Source: Deltaproteobacteria bacterium UBA5205
Lineage (GTDB): Bacteria > Desulfobacterota > Syntrophorhabdia > Syntrophorhabdales > Syntrophorhabdaceae
Assembly (NCBI GenBank): GCA_002412715.1
Contig: DHVP01000029.1
Span: 99,839 to 163,838 of the forward strand
Direction: 5' to 3'
DNA: 64,000 nt
Each line of letters opens with the position of its first letter. The first letter of the stretch is position 1. The notes below the pieces were generated by a model. It was not told the DNA's origin. It ran no database searches and was given only the letters and a program-made list of their open reading frames with translations. The position numbers and the translations under genes were made by a program. Of this stretch, positions 24,834 through 33,320 are shown piece after piece.

Positions 24834-25281
24834 TCTGACTTTAACCTCGGTTCTGGCCGTTTTCCTGCTGTTGTTTCTCTGTGAGATCTCAGGGGCAGGC
24901 GGGCAGGGTACCGGCAAAGATCTTCCCGGTTTCCTTGAAGGGAATTATGGTCTTATCGGCAAGAAACCGGGAAGCGATGATACCTATTCCGGCTCGGCGA
25001 GGATCAGGATTAACGGCGATAAGCTGGAGGTCCTGCGGTGCGTGGGTTCTTCCCGGTTCAAGGCGGAAGGTTCCATAATACCCGTCACGAGTGACAGAAT
25101 ATCTCATGTGAAGGTCCGCTGGAGCGACGAAAAGGATCAGTACGAGGCCCTGTATGCCATACACGGGGACGCCGACAACTATGCCAGACTTTCGGGGCCC
25201 TATGTCCGGATGGACGACCAGACACGGTTCGGCTGGGAGCTTCTTTATGTCGATCCCAATGGCGGGCCGGTGTGCAGATAG
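24823..25281 (+). CDS. Small exported protein of unknown function
   Basis: 152 residues from an ATG overlapping the end of rmuC. The first 27 residues form a signal peptide (KRSLTLTSVLAVFLLLFLC); the Cys in it does not sit in a good lipobox. The mature part (GNYGLIGKKPGSDDTYSGSA, RIRINGDKLEVLRC and so on) looks like a small beta-rich domain of the kind that lists a compound's or trait's score, but no named family was recognised. Confidence 0.6.
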   Translation: MKRSLTLTSVLAVFLLLFLCEISGAGGQGTGKDLPGFLEGNYGLIGKKPGSDDTYSGSARIRINGDKLEVLRCVGSSRFKAEGSIIPVTSDRISHVKVRWSDEKDQYEALYAIHGDADNYARLSGPYVRMDDQTRFGWELLYVDPNGGPVCR

Positions 25282-25325
25282 ATACGGCCCTTTTCCTCAA
25301 AGGGGCCGGACAAAGGAGACACTAA

Positions 25326-25529
25326 ATGGAAGAAGCGAACCGTTTACGCATTGTCTTGAAACAGCTCATAGAGAACAACGAATATCTTGCGGAGAACTAC
25401 CGGAAATGGTCCAGGGTTGCGGCAACAGGCGGTCTCGATACCATATCCAAAGAGATCGACGAGGCGGGACAATTCATCCAGATTGCCACGCAGAAACTTA
25501 AAGGCGCCCTCGGCCTTATGGAACCCTGA
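25326..25529 (+). CDS. Small conserved-looking helical protein
   Basis: 67 residues, soluble, largely helical (RLRIVLKQLIENNEYLAENY), with an AAGGAG site seven bases upstream of the ATG. No family assigned. The last 14 bases overlap the end of the converging SAM-hydrolase gene. Confidence 0.55.
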   Translation: MEEANRLRIVLKQLIENNEYLAENYRKWSRVAATGGLDTISKEIDEAGQFIQIATQKLKGALGLMEP

Positions 25530-26286
25530 CCGTCACGGTATCTCTTTTCCCTGCCGCCGTTTCCTCCCGGAAGTTTCCCCGAAAAACCGCGAATTCCAGG
25601 TATCCGGAACTGCCCGCCAGGCAGGCAAACGCACCCTCATAATAGCTCTTGTTGATCGCCGTGAATGATATGTCGCCTGTCCTTATTTCGAAGGGGCCGT
25701 CTTTAACAAAGGAGCGAAGGGTCTCGGCCTTTATATTGGTGATGGCGTTGCCGAAACGATCGAAACGCACGACTTCTCCGGCGAGGACGTTGCCCTCCGT
25801 AACGGGATGAAGGTCCCCGATAAGGACAGGGTCGGTTATTTTCCTGCCGAATGCATGGGGGGAAAAGCCGAGACAAAGGCGTGCCGCGGCGGGAGAGAAG
25901 ATGTCGCGGCCATGAAAGGTAAAACTGACCGCGGAAAGCATGAAATTACGGTTCTCGATGACATGGATCTCCGAAGCGTTGTCCGCGACGAGCGTGAAAA
26001 CACCGTTGTCAGGCCCGACGAAATGATGACCCTTTGTTGACACAATGATGGGCCTTCTGTCGCTGCCGACGGTGGGGTCGACGACGACGACGTGGACCGT
26101 CCCCGGGGGAAAATACCGCCAGTAGTCATCGACAAGGAAAGCCGCTTCGCGTACATCCTGGGGTTCTACCTCGTGGGTTATGTCAACAATGGCGGCGTCC
26201 GGGTGGATCGTAAGGATGACCCCTTTCATGATGCCCACATAGGGGTCTTTCACTCCGAAATCGGTGACAAGCGTGATCGCGCCCAT
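25516..26286 (-). CDS. S-adenosyl-L-methionine hydrolase (adenosine-forming), DUF62 family
   Basis: It probably cleaves SAM to adenosine and methionine using hydroxide, as characterised SAM hydroxide adenosyltransferases do. 256 residues. Visible family motifs are TLVTDFGVKDPYVG at the N-terminus, VDPTVGSDRRPI, FVGPDNGVF, FHGRDIFSPAAARL and FDRFGNAITNI. The conserved Asp, Arg and His of the hydrolase branch are present. It is followed by mtnA only 15 bases away on the same strand, fitting a methionine/adenosine salvage context. Confidence 0.9.
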   Translation of the reverse strand: MGAITLVTDFGVKDPYVGIMKGVILTIHPDAAIVDITHEVEPQDVREAAFLVDDYWRYFPPGTVHVVVVDPTVGSDRRPIIVSTKGHHFVGPDNGVFTLVADNASEIHVIENRNFMLSAVSFTFHGRDIFSPAAARLCLGFSPHAFGRKITDPVLIGDLHPVTEGNVLAGEVVRFDRFGNAITNIKAETLRSFVKDGPFEIRTGDISFTAINKSYYEGAFACLAGSSGYLEFAVFRGNFREETAAGKRDTVTVRVP

Positions 26287-26301
26287 TCTTAAGCCCGTCG
26301 G

Positions 26302-27324
26302 CTAAAGCATCTTTATATACTTTTTAAAAGGCTTCTTGATGATACCTTTTTCTGTGATGAATCCGCTGATGTACTTTTCGGGGGTGACGTCGAAGGCAAA
26401 ATAGCGGGCCTTTGCGTCCTTGACGGTCAGAAGTTTGTCGTCCAGGTATTTCACTTCCCTCGCGCTGCGTTCCTCGATGGCGATATGAGTACCGTCTGCA
26501 ATGGCTTTATCGAAGGTCGATACGGGGGCGGCAATATAGAATGGTATTTTGTATTCGTTCGCAGCCAGCGCGATCATGAAGGTGCCGATCTTGTTCGCCG
26601 TGTCGCCGTTTGCGGCTATCCTGTCGGCTCCGGTGATGATTTTACTCACGGCCCCGCTGGAGCAGAGAAACCCGGCATGATTTTCGGGGACAAGCTCGAC
26701 GGGGATGCCTTCCTGCATGAGCTCCCAGACGGTGAGGCGCGATCCCTGCATGTAGGGCCGTGTCTCCGTCGCAATGACCTTTATCTTTTTGCCCGATTCG
26801 TGGGCCGCCCTGATGACGCCGAGCGCCGTGCCGTAGCCGCCCGTCGCAAGAGCCCCGGCGTTGCAGTGGGTCATGATCGTGTCGCCGTTCTCGATAAGTT
26901 CCGCGCCGTAGAGGGAAAGCATCCTGTTGTTCTCGATATCTTCCACATGGATGGCGAGAGCCTCGCCAAGCAGATCGTCCACGATGTCCGTATCCCCGGC
27001 ATAGCTCTCGAAGGCTTCGGTCATTCTTTTGAGGGCCCAGAAAAGGTTCACTGCCGTGGGCCGGGTATCGCCAAGTTTCCTGGCGATGCGGGCGATGTCA
27101 GTCCTGCTGACGGGTTTCTTCGCCGCCTTCTTTTCATTCACCCCCAATACCATGCCGTAGGCGGCGACGATGCCGAGGAGCGGCGCGCCCCGAACGGTCA
27201 TATTGTTGATGGCTGTAATGACATCCCCGGCGGTGGTGCATTTTACATACGTCTTCCTGAAGGGCAGCGCTCTTTGATCGAGAAGGTAAAGAGCGCCATT
27301 CTTCCAGTAAATATGATCGGTCAT
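26302..27324 (-). CDS. mtnA: Methylthioribose-1-phosphate isomerase
   Basis: Converts 5-methylthioribose-1-phosphate to methylthioribulose-1-phosphate in methionine salvage; related enzymes act on other ribose-1-phosphates. 340 residues with NNMTVRGAPLLGIVAAYGM at the N-terminus, IMTHCNAGALATGGYGTALG with the catalytic Cys, VIATETRPYMQGSRLTVWEL, and KIITGADRIAANGDTANKIG with the catalytic Asp. It is transcribed ahead of the SAM-hydrolase gene, probably as a two-gene unit. Confidence 0.92.
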   Translation of the reverse strand: MTDHIYWKNGALYLLDQRALPFRKTYVKCTTAGDVITAINNMTVRGAPLLGIVAAYGMVLGVNEKKAAKKPVSRTDIARIARKLGDTRPTAVNLFWALKRMTEAFESYAGDTDIVDDLLGEALAIHVEDIENNRMLSLYGAELIENGDTIMTHCNAGALATGGYGTALGVIRAAHESGKKIKVIATETRPYMQGSRLTVWELMQEGIPVELVPENHAGFLCSSGAVSKIITGADRIAANGDTANKIGTFMIALAANEYKIPFYIAAPVSTFDKAIADGTHIAIEERSAREVKYLDDKLLTVKDAKARYFAFDVTPEKYISGFITEKGIIKKPFKKYIKML

Positions 27325-27402
27325 GCTTTCACCTCTTTCTTAATTCGTGAGTGATCGGGTATGTGAATCCCTTTGCCTGAGAACATGGTCTAGTCCGTCT
27401 TG

Positions 27403-27486
27403 CCGTCATCCCGGACTTGATCCGGGATCCAGAGACATCTCTATCTCAACATCTCTCCTGGATTCCGGCCTTCGCCGGAAAGACGG
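27403..27486. repeat. Composite palindromic intergenic repeat
   Basis: Two hairpins face each other: CCCGGACTTGATCCGGG near 27410 and TTCCGGCCTTCGCCGGAA near 27463, with matching outer arms CCGTC/GACGG and CCAG/CTGG. This is the layout of the widespread 'GTCATCCCGG..CCGGAAtGAC' REP-like elements found in many proteobacterial genomes. It lies between mtnA and gatB. Confidence 0.75.
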
Positions 27487-27528
27487 ACGAAATGAAGACA
27501 AAACAAAATCAGGCGTATCAAGAGGCTG

Positions 27529-28977
27529 TCACCCCTTCAACTTCTTGAGGAGGAGTTCGTTGAGGAGCGCCGGGTTGGCCTTGCCCTTCGTCTCCTTCAT
27601 CACCTGTCCCACGAAGAAACCGATGAGCTTTTCCTTGCCGGCCCTGAAGTCGGCCACCTCTTTCGGGGATCGGGCGATGACGGCGTCGATGATGCCGACG
27701 ATGGCCCCCTCGTCGGAAATCTGGAGCAGGCCCTTTTCCTTTACGTATTCACGGGGGGAGACCCGGGTACGGTAGATCTCGGGAAATATCTCCTTGCCGA
27801 TCTTGTTGCTGATGGTGCCGTCCTTTATGAGGGTGAGAAGCTCGGCTAACTGGTCGGGCTTGACGGGAGAGTCTTTCGGAGAGATGTTCCCGTCTTTCAG
27901 TTCCCTCAGGAGTTCCGTCATGATGAAGTTGCTTACCGTTTTTGCCTCGGGGAAGAGTGCTAGGACGTCCTCGAAATAGCGAGCCAGTTCCCTGTCGGAT
28001 GCGAGGATCTCCACGTCGTACCGGGGCAGGCCGTATTGTGTCATGAAACGTTCCATTTTTTCCATGGGAAGCTCGGGCAGGGTGCTCCTGACATCTTGAA
28101 CCCAGGCGTCGTCCACGGTCACGGGAAGAAGGTCCGGTTCGGGAAAATAACGGTAATCGTGGGCCTCTTCCTTGCCGCGCATGGAATAGGTGACGCCCTG
28201 GTCGGCATTGAAGAGGCGTGTCTCCTGGACGACGCTCCCACCTTTTTTGATAAGCGCGATCTGGCGGGTAATCTCGTAATCGAGCGATCTCTCGATGTAA
28301 CGGAAAGAGTTCAGGTTCTTGAGTTCCGCCCGGGTACCCAGGACATCGTCTCCCTTCTTGCGCACCGACACATTCGCGTCGCAGCGAAAGCTCCCTTCCT
28401 CCATGTTGCCGTCACATATCTCGAGATACATGAGAATGTCGCGCAGTGCCTTGAGATACGCCGTCGCTTCTTCGGGCGTCCTCAGGTCGGGTTCGCTTAC
28501 GATCTCGAGGAGCGGGGTACTCGAACGGTTGTAGTCGACCATGCTGTAGCTGCTTGTCTCGATGGTGCGTTCGTGGACGAGCTTGCCCGCATCCTCTTCC
28601 ATGTGGATGCGCAGGATACGGACGCGTTTTGTTTCTCCGTCCATGACGATATCAAGCCATCCGTTATTGCAGATGGGTTCTTCATACTGGGATATCTGAT
28701 ACCCCTTCGGCAGGTCTGGATAAAAATAGTTCTTTCTGGCGAAGATGCTCGTCGGGCTGATGGAACAGTGAAGCGCCAGTCCGAGCTTTATGGCAAACTC
28801 CACAACCTTCCTGTTGAGGACCGGGAGTGCTCCGGGCAGGCCCATGCAGGTGGGACAGGTATGGCTGTTCGGTTCTGCGCCGAATTGGGTCGAACAGCCG
28901 CAGAAGATCTTGCTGTTTGTAAGAAGATGGGCATGGACCTCCAGACCCATCACGCCTTCGTAATCACCGTAATCCAC
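27529..28977 (-). CDS. gatB: Aspartyl/glutamyl-tRNA(Asn/Gln) amidotransferase subunit B
   Basis: The GatB kinase/transamidation subunit that corrects Asp-tRNA(Asn) and Glu-tRNA(Gln). 482 residues: MGLEVHAHLLTNSKIFCGC with first Cys ligands, CPTCMGLPGALPVLN, FYPDLPKGYQISQYEEPIC, and a C-terminal YqeY-like tail domain. gatA and gatC are not adjacent, so the complex is encoded at separate loci. Its presence implies indirect charging of Asn and/or Gln tRNAs. Confidence 0.95.
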   Translation of the reverse strand: MDYGDYEGVMGLEVHAHLLTNSKIFCGCSTQFGAEPNSHTCPTCMGLPGALPVLNRKVVEFAIKLGLALHCSISPTSIFARKNYFYPDLPKGYQISQYEEPICNNGWLDIVMDGETKRVRILRIHMEEDAGKLVHERTIETSSYSMVDYNRSSTPLLEIVSEPDLRTPEEATAYLKALRDILMYLEICDGNMEEGSFRCDANVSVRKKGDDVLGTRAELKNLNSFRYIERSLDYEITRQIALIKKGGSVVQETRLFNADQGVTYSMRGKEEAHDYRYFPEPDLLPVTVDDAWVQDVRSTLPELPMEKMERFMTQYGLPRYDVEILASDRELARYFEDVLALFPEAKTVSNFIMTELLRELKDGNISPKDSPVKPDQLAELLTLIKDGTISNKIGKEIFPEIYRTRVSPREYVKEKGLLQISDEGAIVGIIDAVIARSPKEVADFRAGKEKLIGFFVGQVMKETKGKANPALLNELLLKKLKG

Positions 28978-29129
28978 GATACACCTCGTTCATTGCCTTC
29001 TATCGCTTACAAATCATTGAAACTATACAACAGGTAACGGTGTCTTTTCAAAATAAATTGGCCCCGGGAGCGCAAAGGAATCTTTCAATGAGCCCGGGGA
29101 TATGATAAGAAAAAAAGGGCGCGAACACT

Positions 29130-29996
29130 TTGGCAAGAAAAACCACAAAGAAAAAAAGGCCGGGAAGATTCTTCCGGCTGATCAAGATATCCATTATTCT
29201 CGTTCTCCTGGTCATTCTGGGGTTCACAGGATTCTACTTTGTTTACCCCGACGTATCGAAGCTCAAGAAGCAGAACCCCGGCAAGACCTCCTTCATGGAA
29301 TACCGCGAAGATGAATATCGGTCCAGGGGCAAAAAAGTGAAAATACAATCGCGGTGGGTCCCACTCAAGTCCATATCCCCCTATCTGATGAAGGCAGTGC
29401 TGATAGCGGAAGACGACAAATTCTGGAAACACCACGGCTTCGACAAGGAGGCCATCCAGAAGGCGTTTGAAAAGAACCTGGAAACAGGCAAGTTCAAGCT
29501 GGGCGGGAGCACCATCAGCCAGCAGCTTACAAAGAACCTCTACCTGACCCCCGCAAAGAACCCGGTTCGCAAGCTGAAGGAAGCCATAATCACCTGGAGG
29601 CTGGAACGGACGCTCTCCAAGCGCAGGATACTGGAACTCTACCTTAATGTGGTTGAATGGGGCGAGGGCATCTTCGGCGCCGAGGCCGCATCGCGGCGCC
29701 ACTTCGGGAAACCTGCGTCCGCCCTCACCGCCGAGGAGGCGGCAAAGCTTGCGGCGGCCCTCCCCAACCCGAGACGTTACCGCGTGGACGGAACTTCACG
29801 GTACGTGGAGCGCCGGGCGAAGATCATTTACACTATCATGGTAAGAAGGGGCATCGTCGTCCCCGACTACGAAGAGGTCGTAGCCACCCCTGCCGAAAGC
29901 ACCCCGGAAAACGCCCCGACACCGGCAGCCGAAACGGGGGGCACAACTACGGCGGGCGAAACCTCAGGAGTCGGTTTACCGCCGGATACCCGATGA
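29130..29996 (+). CDS. mtgA: Monofunctional peptidoglycan transglycosylase
   Basis: A GT51 glycosyltransferase that polymerises lipid II into glycan strands. 288 residues with a basic N-terminus, one membrane anchor (about 18-42), then the GT51 domain: AEDDKFWKHHGFD with the catalytic Glu, GGSTISQQLTKNLYL, RKLKEAIITWRLERTLSKRR and ILELYLNVVEWG. A Thr/Ala/Pro-rich tail follows. A TTG start at 29130 is used because no in-frame ATG fits; the AAGGG site is rather far upstream. This second glycan polymerase matters given the missing FtsW. Confidence 0.9.
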   Translation: MARKTTKKKRPGRFFRLIKISIILVLLVILGFTGFYFVYPDVSKLKKQNPGKTSFMEYREDEYRSRGKKVKIQSRWVPLKSISPYLMKAVLIAEDDKFWKHHGFDKEAIQKAFEKNLETGKFKLGGSTISQQLTKNLYLTPAKNPVRKLKEAIITWRLERTLSKRRILELYLNVVEWGEGIFGAEAASRRHFGKPASALTAEEAAKLAAALPNPRRYRVDGTSRYVERRAKIIYTIMVRRGIVVPDYEEVVATPAESTPENAPTPAAETGGTTTAGETSGVGLPPDTR

Positions 29997-30037
29997 TACC
30001 TGAAGATTAATCTGACATCAACTCCCGATAGCACATA

Positions 30038-30078
30038 TTGTCGAATGAGATTTGTTCTGATATAATGTACGTATACAT
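30038..30078 (+). promoter_or_regulatory. vapBC promoter with operator-like inverted repeat
   Basis: TTGTCG (30038-30043) and TATAAT (30061-30066) are 17 bases apart. ATGTA and TACAT (30065-30078) flank four bases just at and after the -10 box, a suitable position for autorepression by the ribbon-helix-helix antitoxin. Confidence 0.55.
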
Positions 30079-30092
30079 CATGAGGAGGCGAA

Positions 30093-30326
30093 ATGCGCAG
30101 AACCCAGATATATCTCGATGAGACCTTGTATGATTACCTGCGACATGAAAGTGAGACCAAAAAAAAGACAATATCGGATATCATAAGGGAGAATATTCGC
30201 AGTTCCATGCCCGGTAATACGGACAGGATAATCCAGAGCGCCTCAAAGGTGTATGGTGTTTGGAAAGACAAAGAGATGGATGTTGACGCATGTGTGCGCA
30301 CCGTGCGGAGAGACAGAAAAATATGA
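30093..30326 (+). CDS. vapB: Ribbon-helix-helix (CopG-type) antitoxin
   Basis: 77 residues. The N-terminal RRTQIYLDETLYDYLRHESE, then TKKKTISDIIREN, is the beta-strand plus two-helix DNA-binding fold typical of CopG/RHH antitoxins. The C-terminal part (around residues 45-77) would wrap the toxin. GAGGAGG upstream gives a strong ribosome-binding site. It overlaps the toxin start (ATGA) and likely represses its own promoter. Confidence 0.8.
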   Translation: MRRTQIYLDETLYDYLRHESETKKKTISDIIRENIRSSMPGNTDRIIQSASKVYGVWKDKEMDVDACVRTVRRDRKI

Positions 30327-30700
30327 TCATCATAGACACCGACGTGCTGATATGGGTTCTCAGAGGGAAAGAGACCTGGATAGAACGGTTCGAAAAAATG
30401 GTCCGTGACGCACAGGGCAATGTTTTTGTAACCGCGGTTCAAATTGCCGAAATACACGCGGGTGTCAGGCCGAAGGAAACTCAGAAGGTCGAGACGTTCC
30501 TTGCTTCTTTGAGGTCAGTAGATCTTAACGATGAAACCGGAAGGGCAGCCGGCAGGTATATGAATGACTACGGTAAGTCCCATAACGTGACACTTGCCGA
30601 CGCCTTCATCGCCGCGACGGCAGTCATGAAAAACCTCAAACTCTGGACATCCAACAAAAAACACTACCCAATGCTGGACAGCGACAATTTTTACGAATAA
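30323..30700 (+). CDS. vapC: PIN-domain toxin, VapC type
   Basis: A 125-residue predicted Mg-dependent ribonuclease of a type II toxin-antitoxin pair. The PIN acidic residues are visible: Asp in MIIIDTDVLIW, Glu in AVQIAEIHAG, and Asp in VTLADAFIAATAV near residue 94. The start overlapping the antitoxin stop is preferred over upstream in-frame codons. Confidence 0.85.
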   Translation: MIIIDTDVLIWVLRGKETWIERFEKMVRDAQGNVFVTAVQIAEIHAGVRPKETQKVETFLASLRSVDLNDETGRAAGRYMNDYGKSHNVTLADAFIAATAVMKNLKLWTSNKKHYPMLDSDNFYE

Positions 30701-30748
30701 CCCGGCGTTTTTCTGGATTCTCATTTTTGCTGAAACTCTGAACCTGCT

Positions 30749-31207
30749 TTACATCGGGACATCGTCTTCCATTTCGGGCACGAAGTCGTCTTCAACGTGG
30801 CTCTTGGGAGCGCCGAAACCCCTCCGGTCGTCCTGACCCTGACTCTGACCCTGGCTGTAACCCTGACCCTGACCCTGACCGGTGGGAAGCATCTTCATAT
30901 CGGAGGCCACAATCTCGTACACCTTGCGTTTGACACCGTCGCGCCCTTCGTATTCACGTGACTGTATCCTGCCCTCGATGTAGACGAGCCGTCCCTTTTT
31001 GAGGTATTCACCGGCGATCTCGGCGAGTTTGCGCCAGGCGACGATGCTGTGCCATTCTGTCCGTTCCTGCTTGACGCCGGACTTGTCCTTGTATGATTCC
31101 GATGTGGCCATGCGAAAGGTCGCAACGGGTGTGCCGTCAGTGGTATAGCGAAGCTCCGGGTCCGCGCCGAGCCGGCCCATGAGCAATACTTTATTGAGAT
31201 TGGACAT
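30749..31207 (-). CDS. ssb: Single-stranded DNA-binding protein
   Basis: 152 residues: an OB-fold (MSNLNKVLLMGRLGADPELR through the first ~105 residues), then a Gly/Gln/Ser linker encoded by short tandem repeats (GQGQGQGYSQGQSQGQ), and an acidic tail ending EMEDDVPM. The tail normally ends in DDDIPF; here the last residue is Met rather than Phe, which may weaken binding of SSB partner proteins. It converges on vapC. Confidence 0.93.
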   Translation of the reverse strand: MSNLNKVLLMGRLGADPELRYTTDGTPVATFRMATSESYKDKSGVKQERTEWHSIVAWRKLAEIAGEYLKKGRLVYIEGRIQSREYEGRDGVKRKVYEIVASDMKMLPTGQGQGQGYSQGQSQGQDDRRGFGAPKSHVEDDFVPEMEDDVPM

Positions 31208-31394
31208 TGTTCATACCCCCTTAAATTTGGAACGGAAATTATGCCAAATCCTATAGTAAGCAGTGCGAAAAGTCAATGGCGCGTTGACGAACGGGGTAAA
31301 TGTTGATCTCGTGTATTCGAGGCGATCCCGGAGCCTGCCGGGATCAGGCCGCACTTGCATGCCGCCTACGGCGGAAAGAAAGGAACAAAAATGA

Positions 31395-31431
31395 AATTAT
31401 GGGTCTTATAAGTCGTATAAGACCCATAATT
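31395..31431. repeat. Intergenic palindrome, TATAAGTC family, copy 1
   Basis: Perfect arms (core ATTATGGGTCTTATA and its complement) enclose a 5-base loop. The central 15-mer TATAAGTCGTATAAG recurs exactly at 55056-55103. Just upstream is a CCGCC/GGCGG mini-hairpin, also seen at the second copy. The rest of the gap 31208-31517 contains the ssb promoter region and no gene I recognise. Confidence 0.7.
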
Positions 31432-31517
31432 CTTCTAAGGACCAGCGAGCGAAGCGACGAACGGGTCCCGTTTGTTACGTGTTTGTTAAGGGATAAACGT
31501 GAAATGGTCCTTTTCTT

Positions 31518-33125
31518 TTACTCGACGGCAGTGAGGCGTTTGAGCAGCGCTTTCTTTGCAGTGGTGCCGCGGATGAAGTCCCAGGGGAATATCTCGTCAT
31601 GGGAACGTTCGCGCAGGGCGTAGAAGTTGAGATTGAGGGAGCTTTCGCGGACGATCCGGGTGAGGCTCTCGCCGCGGGCCAGACGGATCACGGTATCGGA
31701 CACGCGGCGGTCGCCGCGGGAAAGGACGGCCTGGAGAAAACTGAACTTGACGGAATCGTGGGTGAAGAATGTGTTATCTATCTTTCCGAAGGCGTGGCGC
31801 AGATGGGATATTTTGTGTTTCATCTCGTCCATCTCCGCCATGGGGAGCCACTGAAAGGGGGTGGCGGGCTTGGGTACGAAGGGGCTGACATGAACGGTGA
31901 TGTTGCCCAGGGCACCCCGGGGGGCGCCGTGTTTTATCATGGCGTGGCGGATCCGTTTGACGAACTCGGGTATGCGGTCGATATCATCCTGTGTTTCCCC
32001 CTGAAGGCCGATCATGAAATAGAGCTTGAGGTTGAAGGACTTGAGGGCCATAATGGCGTCGATGCGCGCAATTACCTCGTCGTCCGTCATGGGTTTGCCG
32101 AGGAGCCGGCGCAGGGGTTCCGTTGCGGCCTCGACGCCGAAGGTGAGGGTCTTGACGTTGTCCTTGATGAGATCGATGAGGGTCAGGGGGACCTCGTCGA
32201 GACGAAGCGACGGCAGGTGAACGCCGATACCCCGGGAACGGAGATTCTTGACTATTTCCACGATACGCGGATGGAAGGAGATGCCGCCCCCGATGATACC
32301 CACATCTGTTACATCGCCTATGGCGGACTCGACGTCTTCCGACCTGAATCCGTAGAGATTGCCGAGGAGGCAGAAGGAACACCGCGAAGGGCAGCCGCGA
32401 GTCCCTTCGACAAGGACCATATCGGCAAACTCGGTATTCGGTGTGGTGATGACCGACGTGGCCAGGGTCTCTCCCTTGTATCGCTCACCGGTGACCGCGA
32501 AATCGGCGGGCTCAAATCCCTTGATCTGTCCGCCTTCACCATACCGGACGGACAGCGCGGCGGGGTTATAGACAAAGGGGAGGGTTTCCAGTTCACCGAT
32601 GATGCTGTCTCTTCCGGAAGGACGGCCGGCAGTGAAGCGTTCCATGAGGGATGGGATGGTGGCCTCGATGTCCCCCATTACCATGAGATCGAAAAATGGA
32701 GAAACGGGTTCCGGGTTGGAGATGACGCAGATCCCGCCGGCGACGATGAGGGGGTATTCCCCGGAGCGTTCCCTTGCGAAGAGGGGTACTGACGATCCCT
32801 CAAGTATCTTCAGGATGTTGGGGTAGTCCAGTTCGAAGGACAGTGTGAAGAAGACGATCTCGAATGAGGAAAGGGGCCGCGAGCTCTCGAGGGAGACGAG
32901 CGGCCCGTCTTCTTCATAGAACAGCCTCTCGCAAACCACATCGTCGCGATCGTTCAATGTCTTGTAGAGAATATGGGTGGCGAGATTGGACATTCCGACA
33001 TGATAGGAATTGGGAAAGACGACAAGGACAGGTATCCTGCCTCCCCATTTCTTGCGAATGGTGCCTTTTTCCCCGGAAAGGTAGTCCGTCCGTTGGCCTT
33101 CCCTGCGTGTGCGTTTTTGGGCCAT
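31518..33125 (-). CDS. B12-binding-domain radical SAM protein
   Basis: 535 residues. The N-terminal part (VLVVFPNSYHVGMSNLATHI to about residue 190) resembles the cobalamin-binding-like domain of a widespread radical SAM family (TIGR03960-like). The radical SAM core has EGTRGCPSRCSFCLLGNLYG, giving CxxxCxxC near residues 245-252, and SLRLDEV and FMIGLQGET strands follow. The reaction is not known. The gene is downstream of ftsZ and separated by a hairpin, so it is probably not part of the dcw operon. Confidence 0.8.
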   Translation of the reverse strand: MAQKRTRREGQRTDYLSGEKGTIRKKWGGRIPVLVVFPNSYHVGMSNLATHILYKTLNDRDDVVCERLFYEEDGPLVSLESSRPLSSFEIVFFTLSFELDYPNILKILEGSSVPLFARERSGEYPLIVAGGICVISNPEPVSPFFDLMVMGDIEATIPSLMERFTAGRPSGRDSIIGELETLPFVYNPAALSVRYGEGGQIKGFEPADFAVTGERYKGETLATSVITTPNTEFADMVLVEGTRGCPSRCSFCLLGNLYGFRSEDVESAIGDVTDVGIIGGGISFHPRIVEIVKNLRSRGIGVHLPSLRLDEVPLTLIDLIKDNVKTLTFGVEAATEPLRRLLGKPMTDDEVIARIDAIMALKSFNLKLYFMIGLQGETQDDIDRIPEFVKRIRHAMIKHGAPRGALGNITVHVSPFVPKPATPFQWLPMAEMDEMKHKISHLRHAFGKIDNTFFTHDSVKFSFLQAVLSRGDRRVSDTVIRLARGESLTRIVRESSLNLNFYALRERSHDEIFPWDFIRGTTAKKALLKRLTAVE

Positions 33126-33272
33126 TGCAATAATTACATTAGCATAAATCGGGTGATGGGTGATGAGAAAAGCAGAAGGGAAGGGGCAAGGGCCTTAAGC
33201 CGCGATGACGAAAGAGGATTAGTCCGGCATACGAGGAGCGAGAGATGTTTGAGGATGGTGTTTTTTAGAGGT

Positions 33273-33309
33273 GAGGGGTGGCGGGACGAGAGCTTGTTCG
33301 CCACCCCTC
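33273..33309. terminator. Hairpin downstream of ftsZ
   Basis: GAGGGGTGGCG and CGCCACCCCTC enclose 15 bases, starting about 12 bases after the ftsZ stop. On the plus strand it is followed by TTTT; on the minus strand the T-run is weak. It probably ends or attenuates dcw transcription. Confidence 0.6.
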
Positions 33310-33320
33310 TTTTCAGGAGG

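Noticed and set aside
29062..29099. CCCCGGG/CCCGGGG hairpin before mtgA as a terminator
   Set aside because: It lies between divergent genes and has no T-run; it may be a leader hairpin, but nothing more can be supported.
30830..30885. Short tandem repeats that could suggest a CRISPR or minisatellite
   Set aside because: They are hexamer-like codon repeats encoding the Gln/Gly linker of SSB, in frame within the gene. No CRISPR array was seen in the window.
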